Assembly (NCBI RefSeq): GCF_027604915.1
Contig: NZ_JAJAQC010000029.1
Coordinates: forward strand, 25,593 to 89,592
Origin: Streptomonospora mangrovi
GTDB taxonomy: Bacteria > Actinomycetota > Actinomycetes > Streptosporangiales > Streptosporangiaceae
DNA length: 64,000 nt
Reading direction: 5' to 3'
Numbering within the stretch: the stretch's first letter is position 1; each line of letters opens with the position of its first letter. The position numbers and the translations under genes are program-made. This document shows positions 53,328 to 61,453 of this stretch, piece after piece. Below the pieces are notes generated by a model. That model had not been told where the DNA came from. It did not search any database and saw only the letters and a list, made by a program, of their open reading frames with translations.

Positions 53328-54113
53328 GTGCAGATCGAGACGCAGATCGAGATCCTTGGCAACGTGTCCATCGTGGCGCGCGGCCAGCGCCACCCGGTCC
53401 GCGCCAACAAGGTGCGGACGATGCTGGCAACGCTGGCCCTCAGCCCCGGCGTGGCCATCTCCCACGACGAGCTGTGCGACGAGCTGTGGTCCACCGCCAC
53501 GCTCGGCAACTCCCGCAACGCGCTCCAGGCGCACGCCACGCGGCTGCGGCGGCTGCTGGAGGGGCAGGCCACCACCCGGGGCGCGGGCGCCGGCCTGCTG
53601 CGCAGCGTGCGCAACGGCTACGTGCTGGACGTCGCGCCCGAGGCGGTCGACGGCAACCGGTTCCTCGACCTGGCCGCGCAGGGGGGCGCGGCCGTGGCCG
53701 ACCGCCCCGAGCGCGCCGTCGACCTCCTCCAGCGCGGCCTGGAGCTGTGGCGCGGCCCGGCGCTGCTGGACGCCGGCGACGGCCTGCGCTGCCGCGCCGC
53801 CGCCGCGCTGTTCGACGAGCGCCGACTGACCGCCTGGGAGGACCTGGTGGCCGCCCGGCTGGCCGTGGGCGACGAGCGCCGCGCCGTGCCCGAGCTGCGG
53901 CTGCTGGTCGCCCAGCACCCGCTGCACGAGCGCTTCTGCGAGCAGTTGATGCTCGCGCTGTACCGCTGCGGCCGCCAGGGCGAGGCGCTGGAGCTGTTCC
54001 ACCGCACCCGCCGCCTGCTCAACGCCGAGCTGGGCCTGGAGCCGGGGCTGCCGCTCCAGCGCCGCTACTCCGAGATCCTCAACCACGACCCGGCGCTGGC
54101 GCCGACCGGCTGA
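53328..54113 (+). CDS. Second SARP family transcriptional activator
   Basis: 261 aa from GTG 53328 with GAGGAG 4 nt upstream; the open frame further 5' is out-of-frame shadow of the first SARP gene. The winged helix at about 5-90 (VRANKVRTMLATLALSPG, NALQAHATRLRRLLEGQ) and the activation domain (VDGNRFLDLAAQGG through LNAELGLEPGLPLQRRYSE) follow the same plan as its neighbour but are clearly diverged, so this is not a recent duplicate. Two SARPs in tandem could act as a hetero-pair or control different operons. It is followed by an exceptionally strong hairpin. Confidence 0.92.
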   Translation: MQIETQIEILGNVSIVARGQRHPVRANKVRTMLATLALSPGVAISHDELCDELWSTATLGNSRNALQAHATRLRRLLEGQATTRGAGAGLLRSVRNGYVLDVAPEAVDGNRFLDLAAQGGAAVADRPERAVDLLQRGLELWRGPALLDAGDGLRCRAAAALFDERRLTAWEDLVAARLAVGDERRAVPELRLLVAQHPLHERFCEQLMLALYRCGRQGEALELFHRTRRLLNAELGLEPGLPLQRRYSEILNHDPALAPTG

Positions 54114-54143
54114 GACCGGTCGGGCGCCCCGCCGCACCGCCGC

Positions 54144-54201
54144 GGACCCGCCAATGCGTAAGCCCGCACCTGCTGGTGCGGGCTTACGCGTTGGCGGGTC
54201 C
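54144..54201 (+). terminator. Very strong 27-bp stem terminator after the SARP genes
   Basis: Arms 54144-54170 and 54175-54201 pair over 27 bp with a single G-T pair; the loop is TGCT. It insulates the KASIII promoter from the SARP genes. Confidence 0.85.
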
Positions 54202-54385
54202 GTGCCCGTGCCAGGTGGCGCGCGCCTGTCTTCGGGCGTCCTCTTTCCCGCTGGGGGGCGCGTCCCCGCTTCCCGTGTGTCCCGTGCCTCGTCCCGTTCG
54301 CGCGCCCGCGCCCGCGCGACGGCGGCCGCGCCGGCGCCGCTCGCCGTCCGGCCCGCTGTGCTGGGCGAACGCGCCCGCGGCGGCG

Positions 54386-54448
54386 TCAGCCCGACGTCAG
54401 CGGCGTGTCAATCGGCGATCAGCGCCCTGGGTCAGACTCAAAGTGCGA
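54386..54448 (+). promoter_or_regulatory. SARP-type heptamer array upstream of the KASIII operon
   Basis: TCAGCCC, TCAGCGG, TCAATCG and TCAGCGC start at 54386, 54397, 54408 and 54419, exactly 11 bp apart, followed by TCAAAGTGCGA at 54438-54448. That last 11-mer is identical to 28339-28349 in the PKS promoter, and TCAATCGGCGATCA (54408-54421) matches 28328-28341 at 12 of 14 positions. The preceding 54202-54385 shows no gene. Confidence 0.65.
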
Positions 54449-54510
54449 CTCGCCGGACCGCCGACCGGCCCGCGATCCCAGCCGCCGTGCCGCCGAAGGA
54501 GCGCGCGACC

Positions 54511-54582
54511 ATGACCGCACACCGCTGTTCCCCCCACCCCGCCGGCCCGTGCCGGCGCCCCGGCCGCGCGGACGCGCGATGA
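54511..54582 (+). CDS. Possible 23-aa leader peptide coupled to KASIII
   Basis: ATG 54511 with AAGGAG 9 nt upstream encodes 23 residues (MTAHRCSPHPAGPCRRPGRA and three more); its stop overlaps the KASIII ATG (ATGA). KASIII itself has no ribosome site, so translation of this peptide may deliver ribosomes to it. Two Cys and several His are present, but no known motif. Confidence 0.4.
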   Translation: MTAHRCSPHPAGPCRRPGRADAR

Positions 54583-55580
54583 CGCGCGCCGCCGTGCTCG
54601 CCGGGGTGGGCTCCTTCCTGCCGCCGCGCCGGGTGACCAACGACGACCTGGCCGCGTCCATGGACACCAGCGACACCTGGATCCGCACGCGCACCGGGAT
54701 CCGGCAGCGGTTCTTCGCCTCCGAGGGCATGGCCACCTCCGATCTCGCGGTCGAGGCCGGCGCCCAGGCGCTGAAGTCGGCCGGCGAGACCTCCGCCGAC
54801 GCCGTGGTGGTGGCCACCATGACCCCCGACCGCCCCTGCCCGGGCACCGCGCCCACCGTGGCCACCCGGTTGGGGCTGGGCGGGGTGATGGCCTTCGACA
54901 TCAACGCCGTGTGCACGGGCTTCGTCTACGGCCTGGCCACCGCGCAGGGCCTGATCAGCGCGGGCACGGCCGACCGGGTGCTGCTGATCGGCGCCGAGAC
55001 CCACTCCAGCGTCCTCAACCCCGACGACCGCTCCACCTCGGTGATCTTCGGCGACGGCGCGGGCGCGGTGCTGCTGCGCGCGGGCGGCGGCGACGAACTG
55101 GGCGCGCTCGGCCCCACCGTGCTCGGCAGCGACGGCGAGGGCGCCGACCTGATCACGGTGCGGGCCGGCGGCTCGCGCCAGCGGCTGTCGGGCACCGCGC
55201 CCGACCCCGCCGACCACTACTTCGCCATGCAGGGCAAGGCGGTGTTCTGGCACGCCGTGACCCGCATGGCCGAGTCCTGCCGGGCGGTGCTGGAGCGCGC
55301 CGGCCGGCGGCTGGACGAGGTGGACCGGCTGGTCAGCCACCAGGCCAACCTGCGGATCATCAACCACCTCGCCGACGAACTGGGCGTCCCCCGCGACCGG
55401 GCGCTCGTCAACATCGACCGCGTCGGCAACACCGGCGCGGCCTCCATCCCGATCGCGCTCGCCGAGGCCGACGCCGAGGGAGTGCTGCGCGCGGGCGAGC
55501 ACGTCCTGCTCACCGCCTTCGGCGGCGGGCTGACCTGGGGCTCGACCGTGCTGACCTGGCCGGGGCTCCAGCGGACCTGA
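54579..55580 (+). CDS. 3-oxoacyl-ACP synthase III (KASIII, FabH-like)
   Basis: 333 aa. It condenses a starter acyl-CoA with malonyl-ACP. Catalytic triad Cys112 (INAVCTGFVYG), His254 (LVSHQANLRII) and Asn284 (VGNTGAASIP), aligned with FabH. VTNDDLAASMDTSDTWI and RTGIRQRFFA at the N-terminus are standard. ATG 54579 lacks its own SD and overlaps the stop of a 23-codon ORF. Linked with an ACP and a KASII gene and separate from any full fab operon, it probably makes a special acyl starter or chain for the FAAL-PKS system. The upstream heptamer array points to SARP control. Confidence 0.93.
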   Translation: MTRAAVLAGVGSFLPPRRVTNDDLAASMDTSDTWIRTRTGIRQRFFASEGMATSDLAVEAGAQALKSAGETSADAVVVATMTPDRPCPGTAPTVATRLGLGGVMAFDINAVCTGFVYGLATAQGLISAGTADRVLLIGAETHSSVLNPDDRSTSVIFGDGAGAVLLRAGGGDELGALGPTVLGSDGEGADLITVRAGGSRQRLSGTAPDPADHYFAMQGKAVFWHAVTRMAESCRAVLERAGRRLDEVDRLVSHQANLRIINHLADELGVPRDRALVNIDRVGNTGAASIPIALAEADAEGVLRAGEHVLLTAFGGGLTWGSTVLTWPGLQRT

Positions 55581-55657
55581 CCCGGCCCGCCCCGGCCGCG
55601 CCGCGACACGCGGCCGGCACCGACCACGCAAGACCCGACCAACGAGGAGCCTGGACC

Positions 55658-55909
55658 ATGAGCACGACCACGACCTACGACCAGCTTGTCGACATCCTGG
55701 TCACCCGCTTCGAGGTGAGCCGCGAGGACATCTCCCCCGACGTCACGTTCGAGGCGCTGGAGATGGACTCCCTGTTCCTGGTGGAGCTGCTGCTGGTGAT
55801 CCAGTCCGAGATGGGCGTGACCATCAGCGAGGACTCCGCCTCGCCCAGCGACACCGTGGGCCAGGCCGCCAAGCTCATCGACGCCGCGACCGCCGCGGCG
55901 GGATCGTGA
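55658..55909 (+). CDS. Acyl carrier protein
   Basis: 83 aa. Phosphopantetheine site Ser38 in ALEMDSLFLVELL, four-helix ACP length, acidic helix II. ATG 55658 with GAGGAG 9 nt upstream. The stop overlaps the KASII GTG (GTGA). It should carry the growing chain for the flanking KASIII and KASII. Confidence 0.92.
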   Translation: MSTTTTYDQLVDILVTRFEVSREDISPDVTFEALEMDSLFLVELLLVIQSEMGVTISEDSASPSDTVGQAAKLIDAATAAAGS

Positions 55910-57135
55910 GGCGCCCCGATGTCGCGGTGACCGGGCTGGGCCTGGTCACCGCGGCGGGGATCGGCACCGAGGCCAGTTGGGCGGGGGTGTGCTCGGGGGT
56001 CTCCGCGGCCTCCCGCAACCCCGAACTGGCGGGCCTGCCGGTCGACATCTCCTGCACCGTCCCCGACTTCAACCCCAACAAGCTGGTGGGCCGGCGGGCC
56101 TCGCTCATCTACGACCGGTTCGTGCAGATGGCGATCGTGGCCGCGCGCGAGGCGGTCGCCGACTCCGGCCTGGACCCCGAGACCTGGGACGGCGCCCGGG
56201 TGGGCGTGGTGCTGGGCTGCGGCATGGGCGGGCTGCGCAGCTACGACCAGCAGCACAAGCGGATGAACGAGGTCGGCCCGCAGGCGGTGTCGGCCCTGCT
56301 CATCCCGATGATGATCCCCAACATGGCCGCCGGGCACCTGGCGCTCCAGTTCGGCGCCACCGGCCCCAACTTCGTGACCGCCACCGCGTGCGCCTCGGGC
56401 GCCACCGCGATCGGGTGCGCGCTGGGGCTGCTGCGCGACGGCACCTGCGACGTGGTGATCACCGGCGGGACCGAGGCGGGCGTGCTGCCGGTAGTGACCA
56501 CCGGGTTCGCCCAGATGGGCGCGCTGTCCACCAAGCGGCTCGACGCGCCCGAGACGGCGTCGCGGCCCTTCGACGCCGACCGCGACGGGTTCGTGATCGG
56601 CGAGGGCAGCGGCATCCTGGTGCTGGAGCGCGCCGAGCACGCGCGGGCGCGGGGCGCGCGCGTGCACGCCCGGCTGGCGGGCTACGGCGCCTCCGACGAC
56701 GCCCACCACATCACCGCCCCCGACCCCGAGGGCACGGGCGTGACCCGGGCGCTGACGGCGGCCCTGGCCGACGCGGGGGTCTCCCCCGCCGAGGTCGACC
56801 ACGTCAACGCCCACGGCACCTCCACCCCGCTCAACGACGCCGCGGAGGCGCGGGTGCTGCGCCGGCTCATCGGGGACCGAGCGGCGGTGACCTCCACCAA
56901 GGGGGTCGTGGGGCACACGCTGGGCGCGGCCGGCGCGATCGAGGCGGTGTTCTCGGTCCTGGCGATCGAGCACAGCACCGTTCCGCCGACCGCCAATCTG
57001 GAACTCCAGGATCCCGAGATCGAACTCGACGTGGTCGCGGGCGCGGCGCGCGAGCACAAGTCGAATGTCGCGGTAAGCAACTCGTTCGGCTTCGGCGGAC
57101 AGAACGCGGTTCTGGTTTTCACGTCGGCGGCCTAG
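55906..57135 (+). CDS. 3-oxoacyl-ACP synthase II (KASII, FabF-like)
   Basis: 409 aa; GTG 55906 overlaps the ACP stop. Active site Cys162 (TATACASGATAIG), His303 (NAHGTSTPLND) and His337 (VVGHTLGAAGAIE) form the FabF Cys-His-His triad; GFGGQNAVLVF closes the protein. It elongates acyl-ACP with malonyl-ACP. Unlike PKS chain-length-factor pairs there is only one ketosynthase of this type, with Cys present, so it is a working KASII. No KR, DH or ER gene accompanies the set; those steps must be borrowed from primary metabolism. The gene ends in a GC hairpin. Confidence 0.93.
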   Translation: MRRPDVAVTGLGLVTAAGIGTEASWAGVCSGVSAASRNPELAGLPVDISCTVPDFNPNKLVGRRASLIYDRFVQMAIVAAREAVADSGLDPETWDGARVGVVLGCGMGGLRSYDQQHKRMNEVGPQAVSALLIPMMIPNMAAGHLALQFGATGPNFVTATACASGATAIGCALGLLRDGTCDVVITGGTEAGVLPVVTTGFAQMGALSTKRLDAPETASRPFDADRDGFVIGEGSGILVLERAEHARARGARVHARLAGYGASDDAHHITAPDPEGTGVTRALTAALADAGVSPAEVDHVNAHGTSTPLNDAAEARVLRRLIGDRAAVTSTKGVVGHTLGAAGAIEAVFSVLAIEHSTVPPTANLELQDPEIELDVVAGAAREHKSNVAVSNSFGFGGQNAVLVFTSAA

Positions 57136-57170
57136 CCGCCGACCGGCCGGAAGTCGCGGTGCGCGCGACG

Positions 57171-57213
57171 GACGCGGCGGGTGTGTAACACGGTTGAAAC
57201 ACCCCGCCGCGTT
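57171..57213 (+). terminator. Terminator of the KASIII-ACP-KASII operon
   Basis: ACGCGGCGGGTGT pairs with ACACCCCGCCGCGT (one bulged C), loop about 14 nt, followed by TTCTC. It starts 36 nt after the KASII stop. Confidence 0.65.
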
Positions 57214-57695
57214 CTCGTGCCGCGACGATGGAAAGGGAATCAAACTTTCCACTTGGCATCCGCATCCGGCCATTCCGGGAAAGCGAATCTGGCGCCGATT
57301 ATGCCGATTTCTCCGGTAACCGCGTATCGTATGATTCCGACACCGCGGCCGAATGGAGGAGGTTCCCACGTCCGCCTCGCGCTTTCCGTGGCACACGGTC
57401 GCGGCCGGTTCGCACACCCACCGTCGCGGGCCGTTCGGGGGCACGGAGAGCCGGTCCGGCGCCGCGCGCCGGGCACACGGCCGCCTCGGCGGGACGGGCG
57501 GGGACCATGGGCCAGCAAGCGGCGACCGGGGCGATCGCGCCCAGCGGCTCGCTTGGGCACGACGAGCAGGCGGGGGCGGGCGCCGGGGCGCGGCATGCGG
57601 CCGGCGGTCCACGGACCGCGCGCGCGAGGGGCGCCGCCCTGTTGAGGGGCGAACCCCCACGCGGCCGAGCGCGCACCCCCCGAGGTCGGAGGGGC
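57214..57695. other. 480-bp leader region before the NarL-type kinase
   Basis: 57225-57350 is AT-richer and promoter-like (GCGTATCGTATGATT around 57322). The rest has open frames of Gly/Arg/Ala type without family resemblance. The kinase frame is open throughout, so a longer N-terminus is possible, but its composition argues against it. Confidence 0.35.
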
Positions 57696-58817
57696 ATGCC
57701 AGGCAACAGTAGGGCGAAGAGCGTACGCCGGGGGATGCTGCGCAAGGCGCGCGGGCACTCCCACCGCGACCGCAAGGAGAGGGTGCTGGAGGCGTTCCGG
57801 TCCCGGCTGCTGACGCTGGGCAACGCCGTACCCGACCCCAAATCAATGGAGGAGATCCTGCGGCAGGCCGACGCCGCGCTGGAGGACTGCTTCGCCAGCG
57901 TGCGCAGCGGCACCGTCATCATCGACCACGGCAGCATCCCGCGCCGGTCGATGGCCCAGGACCGCGCCGACTGCGGCGAACTCGACACCGCCGAGATGCT
58001 GCGGGTCACCGACATCCTGTTCCAGGTCGCCTCCGAGGCCGCCACCGAGCTGTTCCGCGAGGAGCCCGACGGCGTGCACGCGGTGGCGCTGTGGCTGCGG
58101 GCGCTGCACGAGAGCATCTCGGTGCGGGTGGTGGGCCTCATGCAGGGCCACGACGGCGGGGTGCGCCGCCCCAGCCAGGAGATGCTGGCGGCCGACCGGC
58201 GGCGGCTGGCGCGCGACGTCCACGACTGGATCGGCAGCGGGATCAGCCTGGTGCACCGCAACCTCGACCTGTACGAGGTCTACAGCGAGCGCGGTTCGCC
58301 CGAGGCCAAGACGCGTTTCACCATGGCCCGCAAGGCGCTCAACGACCTCATGGACGACGCCCGGCGGCTGGTGGCCGAGCTGCGCACCTACCGCGCCAAC
58401 GGCGACATCGCCGAGAAGCTGCGCATGTTCGCCCGCTGCGCGCTGCCCGAGACCAAGTTCGACGTGCGCGTCAGCGGCGACGAGTCGCTGGTCCCCCGCC
58501 ACCAGCGCGAGGAGCTGTTCGTGATCATTCGCGAGTGCATACGCAACGTCGACAAGCACGCCGACGCCTCGCGGGCGTCGGTGGTCGTGGAGATCATGCC
58601 CGAGACGGTGAGCGTGGTGGTGGAGGACAACGGGGTGGGCTTCGCCCCCGAGGACCTGCCGGGCCTCGCCGACCCGACGCGCGGGCACGGGCTCATCTCC
58701 ATGCGGGAGCGGGTGGAGCAGCTCGGCGGCGACATCAAGATCGGCAGCGGCCCCACGGAGGGCACCCGCGTCGAACTGACCGTCCCCCTCCCCTGGGCCC
58801 AGCGCGCGGCGTCGTGA
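57696..58817 (+). CDS. Cytoplasmic NarL-type sensor histidine kinase
   Basis: 373 aa from ATG 57696 (GGAGG just upstream). No membrane span. The N-terminal 160 residues are helical and do not resemble GAF or PAS clearly. HisKA_3: phospho-acceptor His176 in RRLARDVHDWIGSG. HATPase: N-box IIRECIRNVDKHAD near 266-280, VVVEDNGVGFAPED, then HGLISMRERVEQLGG. The family pairs with NarL/LuxR-type regulators, yet the adjacent regulator is OmpR-type with its own kinase. The orphan NarL-type regulator at 24383 is a candidate partner (inference). Confidence 0.9.
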   Translation: MPGNSRAKSVRRGMLRKARGHSHRDRKERVLEAFRSRLLTLGNAVPDPKSMEEILRQADAALEDCFASVRSGTVIIDHGSIPRRSMAQDRADCGELDTAEMLRVTDILFQVASEAATELFREEPDGVHAVALWLRALHESISVRVVGLMQGHDGGVRRPSQEMLAADRRRLARDVHDWIGSGISLVHRNLDLYEVYSERGSPEAKTRFTMARKALNDLMDDARRLVAELRTYRANGDIAEKLRMFARCALPETKFDVRVSGDESLVPRHQREELFVIIRECIRNVDKHADASRASVVVEIMPETVSVVVEDNGVGFAPEDLPGLADPTRGHGLISMRERVEQLGGDIKIGSGPTEGTRVELTVPLPWAQRAAS

Positions 58818-58975
58818 AGGTCGTGAGGTAGGGGCGGCGGGCCCTGCCCGTTCCCAACGCGCGCGGCGGGAACGGGCGGGGCCGGGCGGAAGCCGGGGAC
58901 CGCGGCCATCGGTTCCGCTCGCGGATGGCCGGGGTGGTCACGGGGCGCGAGCCGGACCGATGCCCGCCGGACCGG

Positions 58976-58993
58976 TTCTCATGTGTTTCTCAT
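58976..58993 (+). promoter_or_regulatory. 11-bp direct repeat TTCTCAT-N4-TTCTCAT upstream of the OmpR-type regulator
   Basis: TTCTCAT at 58976-58982 and 58987-58993, 26 bp before the regulator start. OmpR/PhoB-type regulators typically bind two 11-bp-spaced direct repeats. A near-identical pair lies at 61355-61372 ahead of the MMPL gene. Confidence 0.6.
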
Positions 58994-59018
58994 CCGACTC
59001 CGATTCCCTGGACGCCCG

Positions 59019-59813
59019 ATGACCACCCGACCCACCACCCCAGCGCCCACCCGGCCGGCCCCGCACGCCCGGCCCGGGCGATCCCCCCGCCCCGGCCCGC
59101 CCTCCGCCCGCGTGACGCCGCGCCCCCAGGTCCTCGTCGTGGACGACGAACCCAACATCGTGGACATGGTGACCACCGTGCTGGACTTCCACGGCTTCGC
59201 GACGTCGTCGGCCGCCACCGCCGCCGAGGCGGTCCAGGCCGCGCGCCTGCACCGGCCCGACCTGGTGGTGCTCGACGTCATGCTGCCCGACGGCGACGGC
59301 TTCGAGGTGTGCCGCGTGCTGCGGCGGGAGCTGCCCCGGCTGGGCATCGTGTTCCTCACCGCCAGGGACGCCCACAGCGAGCGCGTGGCCGGGCTGACGT
59401 TCGGCGGCGACGACTACGTCACCAAGCCGTTCAACATCGACGAACTGCTGGCACGCGTGCGCGCGGTGCTGCGCCGCACCCTGCCCGAGGGCGGCGACGA
59501 GCCGGCGGATCCGGTGCTGCGCTTCGCCGACGTCGAACTGGACGAGCGCGCCGCGACCGTGCGCCGCGCCGGGCACCCCGTCGCGCTCTCGCGCACCGAG
59601 TTCGACCTGCTGCGCTACCTGATGATCAACCGGGGCCACGTGCTCTCGCGGGGCCAGATCATCGACGCCGTGTGGAGCGCCGACTACACCGGCAGCTCCA
59701 ACATCGTCGACACCTACGTCGGCTACCTGCGCCGCAAGCTGGGCGCCCACGGCCCCAACCTCATCCAGACCCAGCGCGGGTTCGGCTACGTGCTGCGCGA
59801 GGAGGGCGGGTGA
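59019..59813 (+). CDS. OmpR family response regulator
   Basis: 264 aa from ATG 59019; the ribosome site is weak, and the first 35 residues are Pro/Arg-rich. Receiver: VLVVDDEPNIV, phosphoacceptor Asp86 (LVVLDVMLPDGDGFEV), Thr in FLTARD, Lys in YVTKPFNIDELLAR. Winged-helix DNA-binding domain at about 165-260 (LSRTEFDLLRYLMINRGHVLSR, SNIVDTYVGYLRRKLG, TQRGFGYVLREE). Coupled to the following kinase by a GTGA overlap. The tandem TTCTCAT repeat just upstream suggests autoregulation. Confidence 0.93.
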   Translation: MTTRPTTPAPTRPAPHARPGRSPRPGPPSARVTPRPQVLVVDDEPNIVDMVTTVLDFHGFATSSAATAAEAVQAARLHRPDLVVLDVMLPDGDGFEVCRVLRRELPRLGIVFLTARDAHSERVAGLTFGGDDYVTKPFNIDELLARVRAVLRRTLPEGGDEPADPVLRFADVELDERAATVRRAGHPVALSRTEFDLLRYLMINRGHVLSRGQIIDAVWSADYTGSSNIVDTYVGYLRRKLGAHGPNLIQTQRGFGYVLREEGG

Positions 59814-61453
59814 GGACCCGGTTCGGCCGCCCGCGCACGCTGCGCGGCCGCATCCTGGTGGCCATCACCGCGCTGATGGCCGTCGCGCTGACCACCGTGG
59901 CCGCCGTCAGCGCGGTCTCGCTGCACGACTACCTGATGAAGCGCACCGACGAACGCGTCACGGTGGCCGCCGAACTGGTCCGCGCCGGCCAGAACCAGGT
60001 GTTCTCCCACGTGCCGGCGGAGCTGGTGCGGCGCGTGGCGGTGCCCTCCGACTTCGTCATCGAGATGCGGACCGACCCGCCCGGCGGGGGCGCGCCGCGC
60101 GTGGAGCGCCTCCAGGGGCGGGGGCCGCTGCTGATGGCGGGCCTGGACCCCGCCTCGGCCCCGGACGACGTGTTCACCGTGCGGCGCGACCACCGCCCCT
60201 ACCGGGTGGAGCTGGTGCCGCTGCCGTCCTATGACGCGACGGTGCTGATCGGGCTGCCGCTGGAGCCCGTGCACGCCATCGTGCGGCGGCTGCTGCTGAT
60301 CGAGGCGCTGGCGGGCACGGGCGTGCTGCTGGCCGTGGCCGCCGCGGGCTCGGCCGCCGTGCGGCGGGGGCTGCGCCCCCTGGACGACGTGGTGGCCACG
60401 GCCGAGGCCATCGCCTCGGGCGAGCTGGACCGGCGGGTGCCGGTGCCCTCGGCCGAGGCCGCCACCGAGGCGGGGCGGCTGACCGCCTCGATCAACCGGA
60501 TGCTGGAGCGGCTCCAGGCCGCCCTCAGCGCCCGCGCGGAGTCGGAGGAGCGCATGCGCCGCTTCGTCGCCGACGCCTCCCACGAGCTGCGCACCCCGCT
60601 GACCTCGATCCGGGGCTACCTCCAGATGGTGGCCCAGGGCGTGGTGGACGTGCGGCGCCGCCCCGACGTCATCACCCGCTCCGAGCAGGAGTCGGCGCGC
60701 ATGGCCGCGATCGTGGACGACCTGCTGTACCTGGCACGGCTGGACGAGCACCCGGTGCCGCGCCGGGAGGTGGTGGCGCTGGGCCGGATCGTGGCCGACA
60801 GCGTCGCCGACGCCCGCGCCGCCCAGCCCGCGCGGGCCTGGCGCGCCGAGATCGCGGTGGAGGGGCTGGTACTGGGCGACGAGCAGGGCCTGCGCCAGGC
60901 CGTGGCCAACCTGCTGGCCAACGTGCGGGTGCACACCCCCGACACCAGTCCGGCGGCGGCCGTGCTGCGCCGGGAGGGGGACCGCCTGGTGCTGTCGGTC
61001 AGCGACTCCGGGCCGGGCGTGCCCGAGGAGTCCGCGCGGTTCGTGTTCGAGCGGTTCTACCGGGGCGCGGCCTCCACCCGGCGGCCCGGCAGCGGGCTGG
61101 GCCTGCCCATCGTGCGGGCGGTGATGCGCGCCCACGGCGGCGACGCGGAGTTCACCTCCTCGGTGGCGGGGGGCACCACCGTGCGCCTGGTGTTCCCGCC
61201 CCTGGGCGCCGCGCGGTCCGGGACGCCGGCGCGCCACGGCGCCGACCTCCGCGGCGACCTCCCCGCCGGTCTCCCCGGCGCCCCCGCCGGGCGCGGGCCG
61301 GCGGCCGCGCCCGGCGGCGCCGACCGTGACGACTCTCTCGCCGCCGCGTCCGGGTTCTCATCGCCCTCTCATCGTCCTCGGGATGCCGCCTCATCCGCAT
61401 CCGGTGTGCTGTCGGCAGACCGCAGCACACCGGTACGGAGAGGACAGACGAGC
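59810..61453 (+). CDS. OmpR-type membrane sensor histidine kinase; reading frame has no stop before the MMPL gene
   Basis: GTG 59810 overlaps the regulator stop, with GAGGAGG upstream. TM1 at about 15-36, an outer domain of about 120 residues, TM2 at about 162-185, HAMP (LRPLDDVVATAEAIASGELD), HisKA with His258 (DASHELRTPLTSIRGY), HATPase with N-box VANLLANVRVHT, SDSGPGVPEE and GSGLGLPIV. Kinase homology ends near residue 465 (GGTTVRLVFPPL, about 61200). The frame then continues open through a Pro/Ala/Ser-rich 85 residues straight into the MMPL coding sequence and its stop at 63949. Either a natural 1379-aa fusion or a lost stop/frameshift; the end given here is the base before the MMPL ATG. 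Confidence 0.8.
61355..61372 (+). promoter_or_regulatory. 11-bp direct repeat TTCTCAT-N4-CTCTCAT upstream of the MMPL gene
   Basis: Units at 61355-61361 and 61366-61372 match the pair before the response regulator gene except for one base. It lies 82 bp before the MMPL ATG and inside the open kinase frame, which suggests that this stretch acts as a promoter region. Confidence 0.6.

Noticed and set aside
57228..57695. N-terminal extension of the NarL-type kinase
   Set aside because: The frame is open but its Gly/Arg-rich composition and the promoter-like AT patch at 57225-57350 argue for a non-coding leader.
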